Positions 45,744-53,686 of a DNA stretch of 64,000 nt are shown here, one piece after another. Made by a program: the position numbers and the translations under genes. Where the stretch lies: contig PHAG01000007.1 of assembly GCA_002841625.1 (NCBI GenBank), positions 62,001 through 126,000 on the forward strand, in the 5' to 3' direction. Source of the stretch: Firmicutes bacterium HGW-Firmicutes-1 (GTDB lineage: Bacteria > Bacillota > Clostridia > Lachnospirales > Vallitaleaceae). A model generated the notes under the pieces. That model was given only the letters and a program-made list of their open reading frames with translations. It was not told the origin of the DNA and searched no databases. Position 1 is the first letter of the stretch. Every line of letters starts with the position of its first letter.

Positions 45744-46511
45744 TTAGAACAGGGAGTTCATGCAATCTAACTTAAATTGTTCAAATTCATTTTCTTGTAG
45801 TAAGTAAGCGTAGAGTTTCTGTATACTTGATGCTGCATCGTTGGTGTCATTGGCTTCAATAGCTGTACGAAGTTCTTCACGAACGACTTTGATTTCAACA
45901 GCTTTTGCGTCCCATTCGTAGCTTGTAGCTGAGATGGCATCTTTATAAGCAGCTTTACTGGCTTTAAATTCAACTCGTCTATCTTTTATGTAGGATTTTA
46001 TGCTTTCTTGAGCTTCTCTATATGTCAATTTACCTTCATTCACTTGTTCGAAAAGATCTTTCTTTAGTACTTCTAATTCCACCTTTGTTTTGTCACTATA
46101 AGTTGTTCTTATAGTAGATTGTGTGTCTAAAAATTCTATACGAAGGGCATCTTCATTTTCGATTGCTGTTTTATTGGGGATTACTAAGTCTGGTGAATAT
46201 TTTTCTACTATTTCTAAATACTCTGCATTTTTTTCTTGTTTTCGATCTGAAAATCTTGAATTAAATGACTCTCTTAAATTAATTGAATTTTTTATGTTTA
46301 AGGAACCTTTTAAACTTAGTAAATCTTTTATATTAGTACGTGAATCTTGATTGGTACGTGAAATTTGTTCTTGTTCAGAGGAATAACCATTAAATCGATC
46401 ATTATCTGTTGCTTTGGTTTTGGGGGCTGCATTAGCGCTAACCACCATTGTTGAAGAGAACATCAGGACCATTGTAAAGACTATAAATACTTTTTTTTCA
46501 TATGAAATCAC
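45744..46511 (-). CDS. Secreted helical protein, paralogue 1
   Basis: A 255-residue exported protein: signal peptide (MVVSANA cleavage), a variable Asn/Arg/Ser-rich region (about 35-95), then a conserved helical domain (EYLEIVEKYSPDLV to the end). It is a paralogue of the protein at 50820. The family is unknown to me. The reading frame has an oddity at its start: the ATG matching paralogue 2 (at 46501) is followed by eight As and runs out of frame to a stop; only GTG 46511, which overlaps the Shine-Dalgarno, reads the long frame. Slippage in the A tract could restore the normal start. Confidence 0.75.
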   Translation of the reverse strand: MISYEKKVFIVFTMVLMFSSTMVVSANAAPKTKATDNDRFNGYSSEQEQISRTNQDSRTNIKDLLSLKGSLNIKNSINLRESFNSRFSDRKQEKNAEYLEIVEKYSPDLVIPNKTAIENEDALRIEFLDTQSTIRTTYSDKTKVELEVLKKDLFEQVNEGKLTYREAQESIKSYIKDRRVEFKASKAAYKDAISATSYEWDAKAVEIKVVREELRTAIEANDTNDAASSIQKLYAYLLQENEFEQFKLDCMNSLF

Positions 46512-46567
46512 TCCTTTTTGATTTGATAAGCCTAGTATAACCCTGAAATCAAGTAAAAATTAGGTAT

Positions 46568-46589
46568 AAATGTATGAAAAGTATGTGAA
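46568..46589. promoter_or_regulatory. Shared 22-bp motif, copy 2 (paralogue 1 / ger operon)
   Basis: AAATGTATGAAAAGTATGTG plus AA. It lies about 57 bases upstream of paralogue 1 and about 90 bases before the ger operon on the other strand. A -10-like TATACT for the minus-strand gene has no clear -35, consistent with activation. Confidence 0.65.
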
Positions 46590-46680
46590 GTGTTAAACGT
46601 ATTTTAAGCATAAAGAATAAAATTACATAAATTTGCTAATAGTAGTAATGATAATCTCTTTTTAAGCTGAGGGTAAATTT

Positions 46681-47802
46681 ATGACAACAGTTAACATTAA
46701 CAAATGGCAACTCTATTGTTTAATGATGTTATTTGAAATAGGCAGTACTACGGTTTTTGGTTTAGGAATAGATGCAAAACAAGATGCATGGATTGCTATT
46801 TTAGTAGCCATGTTATTTGGATTTGTATTAGTTCTAATATACAGTGAAATTCAAAACCATTATCGTGATAAAGATTTTGCAGAAATCATATCCACAGTAT
46901 TTAGTAAATGGCTCTCAATACCGTTGATTTTAATATATGCATTAGAATTCTTTTGGGTTTCAACTTTAAATTTTCGTGAGTTCGGGGAGCTTGTCTCAAT
47001 GATTTTACTCCCGGCAACCCCCTTATGGGTTATTCTAACCGTTTTTATGCTTACTTCTATATACATTCTTTTTTTAGGAGTAGAGGTATTGGCTAGAATG
47101 GGAGAAATTATGTTTCCAATAGTAATCTTTTTCATTCTTAGTATCATTGTTTTTAGTATAATATCAGGAGAAGTAGATTTAACTAGATTACAGCCAGTTC
47201 TAGGGAGTGGTCCAATGCCTGTTTTTAAAGCTGCAGTACCTGCCGTAGTAAACTTTCCCTTTGGAGAAATGGTTGTTTTTTTAATGTACTGGAAATACAT
47301 TAATGATAAAAAAGCTGTAAGAAAAGTTGCACTTTATGTTTCATTAACAATAGGGTTATTATTGTCTAGCATCTTAGCTCTAATGGTTGCTGTTTTAGAT
47401 GTTGCCTATGTTGTAGGATCAACCATTCCAATATATGAAGTTATTAAGCTAATTAATATTGCTGATATCATAACAAATCTAGATGCAATAGCAACAGTTG
47501 TAATGTTTATTGGTGGGTTTTTTAAAATGACCATTCATTTTTTCGGTGGGGTATTGGCTATTAAAGCGTTATTTAATGCAAGGAATGATAAAGGGATTAT
47601 CATAATATCTGGAATTATTTGGACTGTTTTTTCACTCACCTACTATCCTAATCTTATTTTCCATAGATGGGCAGGCTTGAAGTTATCCATTACTTATTTT
47701 TACAGTGGATTTACTGTTTTAGAAATTGTCTGTCCGTTACTTATTTTAGTTGCAATACTTTTGAAAACAAAAATCCAAGAGAAAAAAATGGTAGAGGGTT
47801 AA
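46681..47802 (+). CDS. gerAB: Spore germination permease (GerAB/GerKB family)
   Basis: The B subunit of a germinant receptor in the inner spore membrane, an APC-type permease that binds amino acid germinants. The 373-residue product has ten predicted helices and the family features FEIGSTTVFGLG near the start and FPFGEMVVFLMYWKY in the middle. ATG 46681 has a weak GAGGGT ahead. The operon order is B, small membrane protein, A, C. Confidence 0.92.
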   Translation: MTTVNINKWQLYCLMMLFEIGSTTVFGLGIDAKQDAWIAILVAMLFGFVLVLIYSEIQNHYRDKDFAEIISTVFSKWLSIPLILIYALEFFWVSTLNFREFGELVSMILLPATPLWVILTVFMLTSIYILFLGVEVLARMGEIMFPIVIFFILSIIVFSIISGEVDLTRLQPVLGSGPMPVFKAAVPAVVNFPFGEMVVFLMYWKYINDKKAVRKVALYVSLTIGLLLSSILALMVAVLDVAYVVGSTIPIYEVIKLINIADIITNLDAIATVVMFIGGFFKMTIHFFGGVLAIKALFNARNDKGIIIISGIIWTVFSLTYYPNLIFHRWAGLKLSITYFYSGFTVLEIVCPLLILVAILLKTKIQEKKMVEG

Positions 47803-47806
47803 TAGG

Positions 47807-47974
47807 ATGAGTGCTAACTTAGATACAACATTAGATTTTCAAACTATTATTGATATAGGCTTTGTTCCAAGTGCTTTAATTATAGGGGGATGGATATGTG
47901 CTTTAATCTTAACCCTTGTATGCATTTATTACTCAGTTGTCTATATTTATTATCACACAAGAAAAAAACCTTGA
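47807..47974 (+). CDS. Small membrane protein in the ger operon (55 aa)
   Basis: ATG 47807 follows AATAGG four bases after gerAB and the frame ends with TGA at 47972. The 55-residue product has one strong membrane helix (ALIIGGWICALILTLV and following Tyr-rich residues) and a short basic tail. Some germinant receptors have small D subunits with two helices; this one has a single helix, so equivalence is uncertain. Its tight packing between B and A argues that it is real. Confidence 0.65.
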   Translation: MSANLDTTLDFQTIIDIGFVPSALIIGGWICALILTLVCIYYSVVYIYYHTRKKP

Positions 47975-47992
47975 AATAGGAGTTGGATTCTA

Positions 47993-49570
47993 TTGATTAA
48001 AATAATTTCAAAAAAACTACCAATAAATAAAGCTATAAAAACAACCAAATTTATTGAAAGTAAAGTAGATAAGAATATCCACCAGAATAAAATTATGTTG
48101 GATGATCTAATTGGTAGTAGTGACGATGTAATTATTCGAAAGTTTGAAGTCGAAAACAAGATGTTTATGGTTTGCTATATTAAAGGTATGGCAAATGTTA
48201 AAATGATTGATGAAGAGATTATTAGTGCTATTATGGATCCCTTAAACAAGTTGAAGGAAATAAATCCTGAAAATTTGTATCAAATTGTAAAGGATAGCAT
48301 TATCTGTGTATCTGATTTGAAAGATGTTGAAGCTATGGATGAAGTAGCATTGGCCATTTTAAGTGGTGAATCAGCTCTTTTTATTAATGGATTTGAAACA
48401 GCTATAGTGATTAATACAAAGGGTTTTGAAGCAAGAAGTGTTGAAGAGCCTCAAACAGAAACAGTAGTTAGGGGGCCAAGAGAAGGCTTTACTGAAAATA
48501 TTCTGGTGAATACGGCATTAATTCGTCGCAGATTAAAGAGTCGTGAATTGGTTTTTGAAAAAATGATTTTGGGAAAACAGACGAATACGACAATTGTTAT
48601 AGCCTATATTAACAATATTGCAAATCCAAAAGTAGTTGAGGAAGTTAAGTTGAGATTAACACGAATAAAAGACCATATTGATGCTATTTTAGAATCTGGA
48701 TATATTGAGCAATATATTGAAGACAATCCTAGATCCATTTTTCCAACTATAGGAAATAGCGAAAGACCAGATGCTGTTGCAGGTAAATTATTAGAAGGTA
48801 AAGTTGCAATAGTGTGTGATTGTACACCATTTGTCTTAATGGTACCATATTTATTTATTGAAAACATACAGCATAGTGAAGATTATTATATTGGTCCATA
48901 CATTGCCACTTGTTTTAGGTTAATTAGGCTTTTGGCTTATATCATTACCATATCCTTACCCGCATTATATATTGCCGTTACAGTTTTTCATTATGAGATG
49001 ATTCCAACGATACTTTTTATAACAATGGCAGCAGCGAGAGAGGGAATACCATTACCTTCTTCTGCTGAAGCTTTTTTTATTGTAATTATTTTTGAAATTA
49101 TTAGAGAAACGGGAACAAGAATGCCTAAGCCTGTAGGACAAGCAATTAGTATAGTTGGTGCATTGGTTCTTGGGCAGGCGGCGGTAGATGCAGGAATTGT
49201 TAGTAGTCCTATGATTATAGTAGTAGCAATAACAGGAATAACAACTTTTATAAACCCTTCGCTTGTCAATACTAGTTTTATTCTGAGAGCTTTCTTTATG
49301 ATCTTGGCTACTGGTCTTGGATTATATGGTATACTCATTGGATTTTTCTTTGTTTTAGCGCATATGTGTTCCTTAAGATCCTTTGGTGTCCCATTCTTTA
49401 CACCTATAGCACCAATGGTTTTTAAGGAGCTAAAAGATTCTATAATTAGACTGCCATTATGGTCCATGACGACAAGGCCGGAGTCTATTGCCCAGGGGGG
49501 GAATAGTAAAAGACAGGCCACAGATTTAAAACCAGGGCCTCCTAAGGAAAGAAAGAAGGGGAAAAAGTGA
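47993..49570 (+). CDS. gerAA: Spore germination protein A subunit (GerAA/GerKA family)
   Basis: The A subunit of the germinant receptor, a 525-residue membrane protein. The N-terminal soluble part has LIGSSDDVIIRKF, and the membrane part holds about five helices with PSLVNTSFILRAFFMILA and the RPESIAQGGNSKRQ motif near the end. The start is TTG 47993 behind TAGGAG. The last bases overlap the start of gerAC. Confidence 0.95.
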   Translation: MIKIISKKLPINKAIKTTKFIESKVDKNIHQNKIMLDDLIGSSDDVIIRKFEVENKMFMVCYIKGMANVKMIDEEIISAIMDPLNKLKEINPENLYQIVKDSIICVSDLKDVEAMDEVALAILSGESALFINGFETAIVINTKGFEARSVEEPQTETVVRGPREGFTENILVNTALIRRRLKSRELVFEKMILGKQTNTTIVIAYINNIANPKVVEEVKLRLTRIKDHIDAILESGYIEQYIEDNPRSIFPTIGNSERPDAVAGKLLEGKVAIVCDCTPFVLMVPYLFIENIQHSEDYYIGPYIATCFRLIRLLAYIITISLPALYIAVTVFHYEMIPTILFITMAAAREGIPLPSSAEAFFIVIIFEIIRETGTRMPKPVGQAISIVGALVLGQAAVDAGIVSSPMIIVVAITGITTFINPSLVNTSFILRAFFMILATGLGLYGILIGFFFVLAHMCSLRSFGVPFFTPIAPMVFKELKDSIIRLPLWSMTTRPESIAQGGNSKRQATDLKPGPPKERKKGKK

Positions 49571-50754
49571 AATTAAGATATTTTTTAATACCATTTTGTT
49601 TGTTTTTTTTAGTTGGTTGTAGTGAATCTCAGCTTAATCGAGTGGGTATAGTTGTAGCGGTAGCAATTGATAAAGATCAAGCTACAGATAAAATAATTTA
49701 TACTGCCCAGGTCATTAGGCCTGGTTCACTCATCAAAAATTCTAGTAGTAAAGAAGCTGTTATTGAAATGGTTACCTCAGAAGGCACTACAATATTTGAA
49801 GCCATTAGAAATAATACCCAAGAATTTGATAGAATTAACTTCTATGCACATACAAAAGTCATTATCTTAAGTGAAGCAGTTGCCAAAGATGGAGCGTTAT
49901 CTTATCTTGATTTTTTTGTGAGAGGAAAAGAATTAAGAGGGTATACCTTAATATGTGTTGCAAAAGATGTGGAAGCTAGGGAAATAATTGGTGTTAAAGA
50001 GGGAATTGATAATATAGGGGCAATTTATTTGATGAACATTATTGAAAATCAGAAATTTCATAACAAATCAATTGCATCAACGGTAATACAATATTATAGA
50101 GATGTATTAAAAGAAGGAATAAATCCAACCATGGGGGTATTAGAGTTAGTAGATACAGAAAATTATGCAAACGAGGATAAGCAAACAAATAAATCTCAAG
50201 CAGTTAAACTCACAGGGACAGCAGTATTTGATAAAGATGTTCTAGTTGGGTATCTTACTGAGGAAGAAACAAAAGGATATAATTGGATTCATGGTGAAGC
50301 AAAAGATGTGGCTATGGTTTTACCTTCTATATTAGAAGAAGGAAGGTTTGTAACGATTGAAATTGAAAAACAAAAATCAAAGATTATTCCTAAAATTAAG
50401 GACGGAGATATATCCTTTACTATTGAAGTAGAAGTGAATGCAAGCTTAGTCGAAGAACAAGGTGAAAAGAGCATCATTTATCCGAAAGCAATGCTTGATT
50501 ATCTTGATGAATTAAAGGTTGGCGCAGAAAAGCAAATTGACGAAGATATCAATATTTCGATGAAAAGAGCACAAAAAGAGCTTGATTCAGATATTTTTGG
50601 ATTTGGTGTAGCATTAAATAATAAATATCCAAAAAAATGGAAAGAGGTAAAGGATCATTGGGATGATATTTTCCCCTACATTGTTTATGACACAGAGATT
50701 AAGGTTAATTTTATTGGCACTGATTTAAAGGAAGGGATATTTGAAATTAAATAA
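49567..50754 (+). CDS. gerAC: Spore germination lipoprotein C subunit (GerAC family)
   Basis: The lipid-anchored C subunit of the germinant receptor, 395 residues. It has a lipobox LVGC in the first 20 residues, then VGIVVAVAIDKDQ and the ARE-I region typical of Ger(x)C proteins, and a helical end with WKEVKDHWDDIFP. The GTG start at 49567 overlaps the stop of gerAA (GTGA). A hairpin directly after the stop closes the operon. Confidence 0.95.
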   Translation: MKLRYFLIPFCLFFLVGCSESQLNRVGIVVAVAIDKDQATDKIIYTAQVIRPGSLIKNSSSKEAVIEMVTSEGTTIFEAIRNNTQEFDRINFYAHTKVIILSEAVAKDGALSYLDFFVRGKELRGYTLICVAKDVEAREIIGVKEGIDNIGAIYLMNIIENQKFHNKSIASTVIQYYRDVLKEGINPTMGVLELVDTENYANEDKQTNKSQAVKLTGTAVFDKDVLVGYLTEEETKGYNWIHGEAKDVAMVLPSILEEGRFVTIEIEKQKSKIIPKIKDGDISFTIEVEVNASLVEEQGEKSIIYPKAMLDYLDELKVGAEKQIDEDINISMKRAQKELDSDIFGFGVALNNKYPKKWKEVKDHWDDIFPYIVYDTEIKVNFIGTDLKEGIFEIK

Positions 50755-50790
50755 CCTAAAAATAGAGGCCAAGTGGCCTCTATTTAGGTT
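50753..50790. terminator. Bidirectional terminator between gerAC and paralogue 2
   Basis: An AACCTAAAAATAGAGGCCA arm pairs with TGGCCTCTATTTAGGTT, one bulged base. The AATAGAGGCCA core is the same as in the palindrome downstream of paralogue 1. Confidence 0.8.
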
Positions 50791-50819
50791 TGAAAACTGT
50801 GTTTATGAAAGTTGATATA

Positions 50820-51674
50820 TTAAAACATTGCGTTCATGGTATCTAACTTAAATTGTACTAATTCATTATATTCTATTAAGTAAGTATAGAGTTTCTGAAT
50901 GCTAACTGCTGCAGTGTTGGCGTCTTCGGCTTCAGTTGCTGTACGCAGGTCTTCTTGAATGGATTTGATTTCAATAGCTTTTGATTCCCATTCGTTGCTT
51001 GCAGCTAAAATGGCAACTTTATAAGCAGCTTTACTAGCTTTATAAGTATTCAAACTATCTATCATGAAGGTTTTTATGCTTTGTCTAGCTTCTTCAGTTG
51101 TAATTTCTCCTGCTTTAACTTTGGCATAAAGATCTGTCTTTACAACTTCTAATTCAGCCATTGTTTTGTCTCTATAAGTTGTTTTTATAGTAGATCGTGT
51201 ATTTGATATTGCTACTTTAAGCTCATCTTTATTCTCAAGTGCTGTTTTATAAGAGTTAACTAACTCTGGTGAATATTTTGCTACTGTTTCTAAATACTCT
51301 ACATTTGTTTCTTTAACTTCTGGATTAGAGCATTTTGAATTACATAAACCTTTTAGGTTGGTACATGTATCGTTTTTATCAATACAGGTATCTTTTGTAT
51401 TGGTACATGCATCTTTTGTATTAGTACATACCTCTTGTTTATCAGTGCGATAATCTTTTTTGTATGTACGAAGGTCTTGCTTATCGGTACGAAAATCTTT
51501 TTCATTTGTGCGAAGGTCTTGTTTATCGATACGAGATTCTTGTTTCTGGTCAAATGAACAATCATTATATTTATCATTATTCGTTGATTTAGTTTTGGGA
51601 GATGCATTTGCACTAACCACCATTGTTGATGAGAACATCAGGACCATTGTGAAGATTATTAATAACTTTTTCAT
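50820..51674 (-). CDS. Secreted helical protein, paralogue 2, with seven-residue repeats
   Basis: A 284-residue exported protein with a signal peptide (cleavage near SANA-SPK). Residues about 45-115 are a run of seven-residue repeats, RTDKQDL, RTNEKDF, RTYKKDY, then CTNTKDA, CIDKNDT and CTNLKGL, in which the first position changes from Arg to Cys. The conserved C-terminal helical domain (VEYLETVAKYSPELV to the end) matches paralogue 1. I chose ATG 51674, with AAGGAG eight bases ahead; a GTG at 51683 overlaps that site. Function unknown; the Cys run suggests disulfide crosslinking outside the cell. Confidence 0.78.
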   Translation of the reverse strand: MKKLLIIFTMVLMFSSTMVVSANASPKTKSTNNDKYNDCSFDQKQESRIDKQDLRTNEKDFRTDKQDLRTYKKDYRTDKQEVCTNTKDACTNTKDTCIDKNDTCTNLKGLCNSKCSNPEVKETNVEYLETVAKYSPELVNSYKTALENKDELKVAISNTRSTIKTTYRDKTMAELEVVKTDLYAKVKAGEITTEEARQSIKTFMIDSLNTYKASKAAYKVAILAASNEWESKAIEIKSIQEDLRTATEAEDANTAAVSIQKLYTYLIEYNELVQFKLDTMNAMF

Positions 51675-51740
51675 ATAAATCACTCCTTATTTAATTTGAT
51701 AAGCCTAGTATAACTTTGAAATTAAGTAAAAAATAGGTAT

Positions 51741-51762
51741 AAATGTATGAAAAGTGTGTTAA
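51741..51762. promoter_or_regulatory. Shared 22-bp motif, copy 3 (paralogue 2 / regulator)
   Basis: AAATGTATGAAAAGTGTGTT plus AA, in the same place relative to paralogue 2 as copy 2 is to paralogue 1, and 91 bases before the response regulator on the other strand. Confidence 0.65.
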
Positions 51763-51853
51763 ATACAATACCTATTCCTTAAACCTTGTGAACTTCTATT
51801 ATAATAGATATAATAAGGAGACAAGCAATCCTAGAATTAAGGAGGCTAAAAGA

Positions 51854-52543
51854 GTGAAACATATTTTTGTTGTTGATGATGATAAAGAAATTCGACTTCT
51901 CATAAAGAAGTATCTTGAAAAAGAAAGCTTTAAGGTTACTGATTTTTCGGATGCTACCTTAGTTTATTCTGAGATACAAAGACTATCACCTGATTTGATC
52001 ATATTAGATATTATGATGCCAAGTATTGATGGCATTGAACTCTGTAAGAAGATAAGGAAGGATTACGACTTGCCTATTATTTTTGTTTCTGCTAGAGGAG
52101 AAGAAGTGGATCGTATCATTGGTCTTGAAGTGGGCGGGGATGATTATGTAGCGAAACCCTTTAGCCCAAGAGAATTACTTGCAAGAATAAAAAATATATT
52201 ACGAAGATTAGAAAAGGTGAGTGATCATGGTGAAGAATTAGAAGAGTCTGTTATGATTAGAAATACAACTCTTTCATTTTCCACAAGGCTTGTAGAGATC
52301 AATGGAACTGAAATTAGCCTAACTGTAAAAGAATTTGATATTTTAAAGCTCATGATGGAGAATCAAAACAAAGCTTTCAACCGAGATCAGCTCCTTGAAA
52401 AAGTTTGGGATTATGATTTTGCTGGGGAAGGTCGAGTCGTTGATGATGTGATAAAGAGGATAAGAAAGAAACTTAATGATGCAGGTAGTGAGATGGAGAT
52501 TTTGACTGTTTGGGGGTTTGGTTATAAAATTGAAAGCTCATAG
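51854..52543 (+). CDS. OmpR/PhoB-type response regulator
   Basis: A 229-residue DNA-binding response regulator. The receiver has the acidic pair and the phosphorylated Asp52 (LIILDIMMPS), then Lys in DDYVAKPFSPRE, and a C-terminal winged helix (VVDDVIKRIRKKL recognition region, VWGFGYKI at the end). The start is GTG 51854 with GGAGG eight bases ahead; the longer frame from 51743 has no ribosome binding site. The likely partner is the kinase at 44181-45581. The two are separated by the ger operon and the paralogue pair. Confidence 0.93.
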   Translation: MKHIFVVDDDKEIRLLIKKYLEKESFKVTDFSDATLVYSEIQRLSPDLIILDIMMPSIDGIELCKKIRKDYDLPIIFVSARGEEVDRIIGLEVGGDDYVAKPFSPRELLARIKNILRRLEKVSDHGEELEESVMIRNTTLSFSTRLVEINGTEISLTVKEFDILKLMMENQNKAFNRDQLLEKVWDYDFAGEGRVVDDVIKRIRKKLNDAGSEMEILTVWGFGYKIESS

Positions 52544-52565
52544 AAAGGTAGACTACTTACAAACT

Positions 52566-52604
52566 AAAAGAAGTCCAACACTGATTAGGTGAGGGGCTTC
52601 TTTT
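52566..52604. terminator. Bidirectional terminator between regulator and SLH genes
   Basis: AAAAGAAGTCC at 52566-52576 pairs with GGGCTTCTTTT at 52594-52604, one G-T pair, with A-tract and T-tract flanks in both directions. Confidence 0.8.
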
Positions 52605-52649
52605 GAGTATTACTTCTAATATACATGGTAAGGGTTTATGGTACATCTC

Positions 52650-53309
52650 TTAGTTTTGCACTCCAACGATCACATCTGGATCTGTCTCAGTTACTGCGAT
52701 AATTTCAAGATTTAGGCTGGTATGAACTGCAACCAATGCTTCGGCTCTACTAATGGGTGCATTAGGTTTGAAACTGCCATCTGGGTATCCGATCATGATA
52801 TTTGCTTCAGTTGCAGCAATAACGGCTTGCTTGCTCCAAAGTGCAATAGAAGACGCATCGGTAAAGTAAAGTGTATTCGATATCGCTGTCAGAGATTTGA
52901 GACGTTTGATAATGACAGCCCCTTCCTGACGGGATATGTTGCCTTCGGGACGAATACTACCATTTGGATAGCCTATGATATATCCTGCTGTTTGAGCTTT
53001 TTCAATAACGGGTACATACCAGGAATTACGTGCCACATCCGTGTATGTAGTCATTGAAGCACTCGTGTAGTTAAAGGCATTGTTTACTAAGGAAAAAAAC
53101 TCTGCTCGTGTAATTGCTTCGTCGGGCTTGAATGACCCATCAGGATATCCTTTTGTAATTCCAGATTCGAGGGATGACTTTATTGTTTCGCTAGCCCAAT
53201 GTGACGCATAGTCATTTACCGGAGTTGCACCAAATATTGGTACAATTGCCGAGAAAACGATAAGCAAACAAAGAACCAGTGTTAATGGTCTATAAATTAA
53301 TTTTTTCAT
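52650..53309 (-). CDS. SLH-domain protein
   Basis: A 219-residue exported protein: a signal peptide (to about IFGATP) and three S-layer homology domains (about 33-75, 92-135 and 150-195), each with the ITRAEF/GYPDGSFKP pattern. SLH domains anchor proteins to pyruvylated secondary cell wall polymer. There is nothing beyond the SLH triplet, so the protein is an anchor without a visible cargo domain. ATG 53309 has AAGGAG upstream on the minus strand. Confidence 0.9.
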   Translation of the reverse strand: MKKLIYRPLTLVLCLLIVFSAIVPIFGATPVNDYASHWASETIKSSLESGITKGYPDGSFKPDEAITRAEFFSLVNNAFNYTSASMTTYTDVARNSWYVPVIEKAQTAGYIIGYPNGSIRPEGNISRQEGAVIIKRLKSLTAISNTLYFTDASSIALWSKQAVIAATEANIMIGYPDGSFKPNAPISRAEALVAVHTSLNLEIIAVTETDPDVIVGVQN

Positions 53310-53628
53310 TTTATTCTCCTTAGGTACTTTTATCCCTGTGAATGTAAGCTTAAGTCATACGCTTTAATAAGTTAGGGTTGTGAAATGGAAAAGAAAGGAC
53401 GCTGTTAATAAATAATGACTGTTGCGCATACTTATCATACCCTAAATAGAATAATATAACAACAAGTATTATTTTATCCTATTTTTATTTTGCTATTTCA
53501 ACAGTTACGAGAGGTTAAGATTACGCCTGTTTAAGGGGGTATAAAATTGAAAAAAGTAACTGACAGTTTTTTATCAATATGTTAAAATTAAAACTATAGT
53601 TGAAAACAGATTAAAGTTATAATTATTT
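53310..53628. other. Intergenic region between SLH and membrane protein genes
   Basis: About 320 bases without a gene, between divergent genes. It should hold both promoters, but I see no convincing -35/-10 pair. The dispersed repeat copy C follows. Confidence 0.4.
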
Positions 53629-53660
53629 TTAACCGAATGCAGAGGTTTTGTAACATTGAC
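53629..53660 (+). repeat. Dispersed repeat, short copy C
   Basis: TTAACCGAATGC, then AGAGGTTTTGTAACATTGAC. It equals the two ends of full copy B with the middle 41 bases absent. It lies 27 bases before the start codon of the membrane protein gene. Confidence 0.7.
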
Positions 53661-53686
53661 TGAGATAAAGAGGAGAAGGATAAACC

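Noticed and set aside
47953-48159. Minus-strand frame over the start of gerAA
   Set aside because: It is a shadow of the gerAA coding frame with no ribosome binding site.
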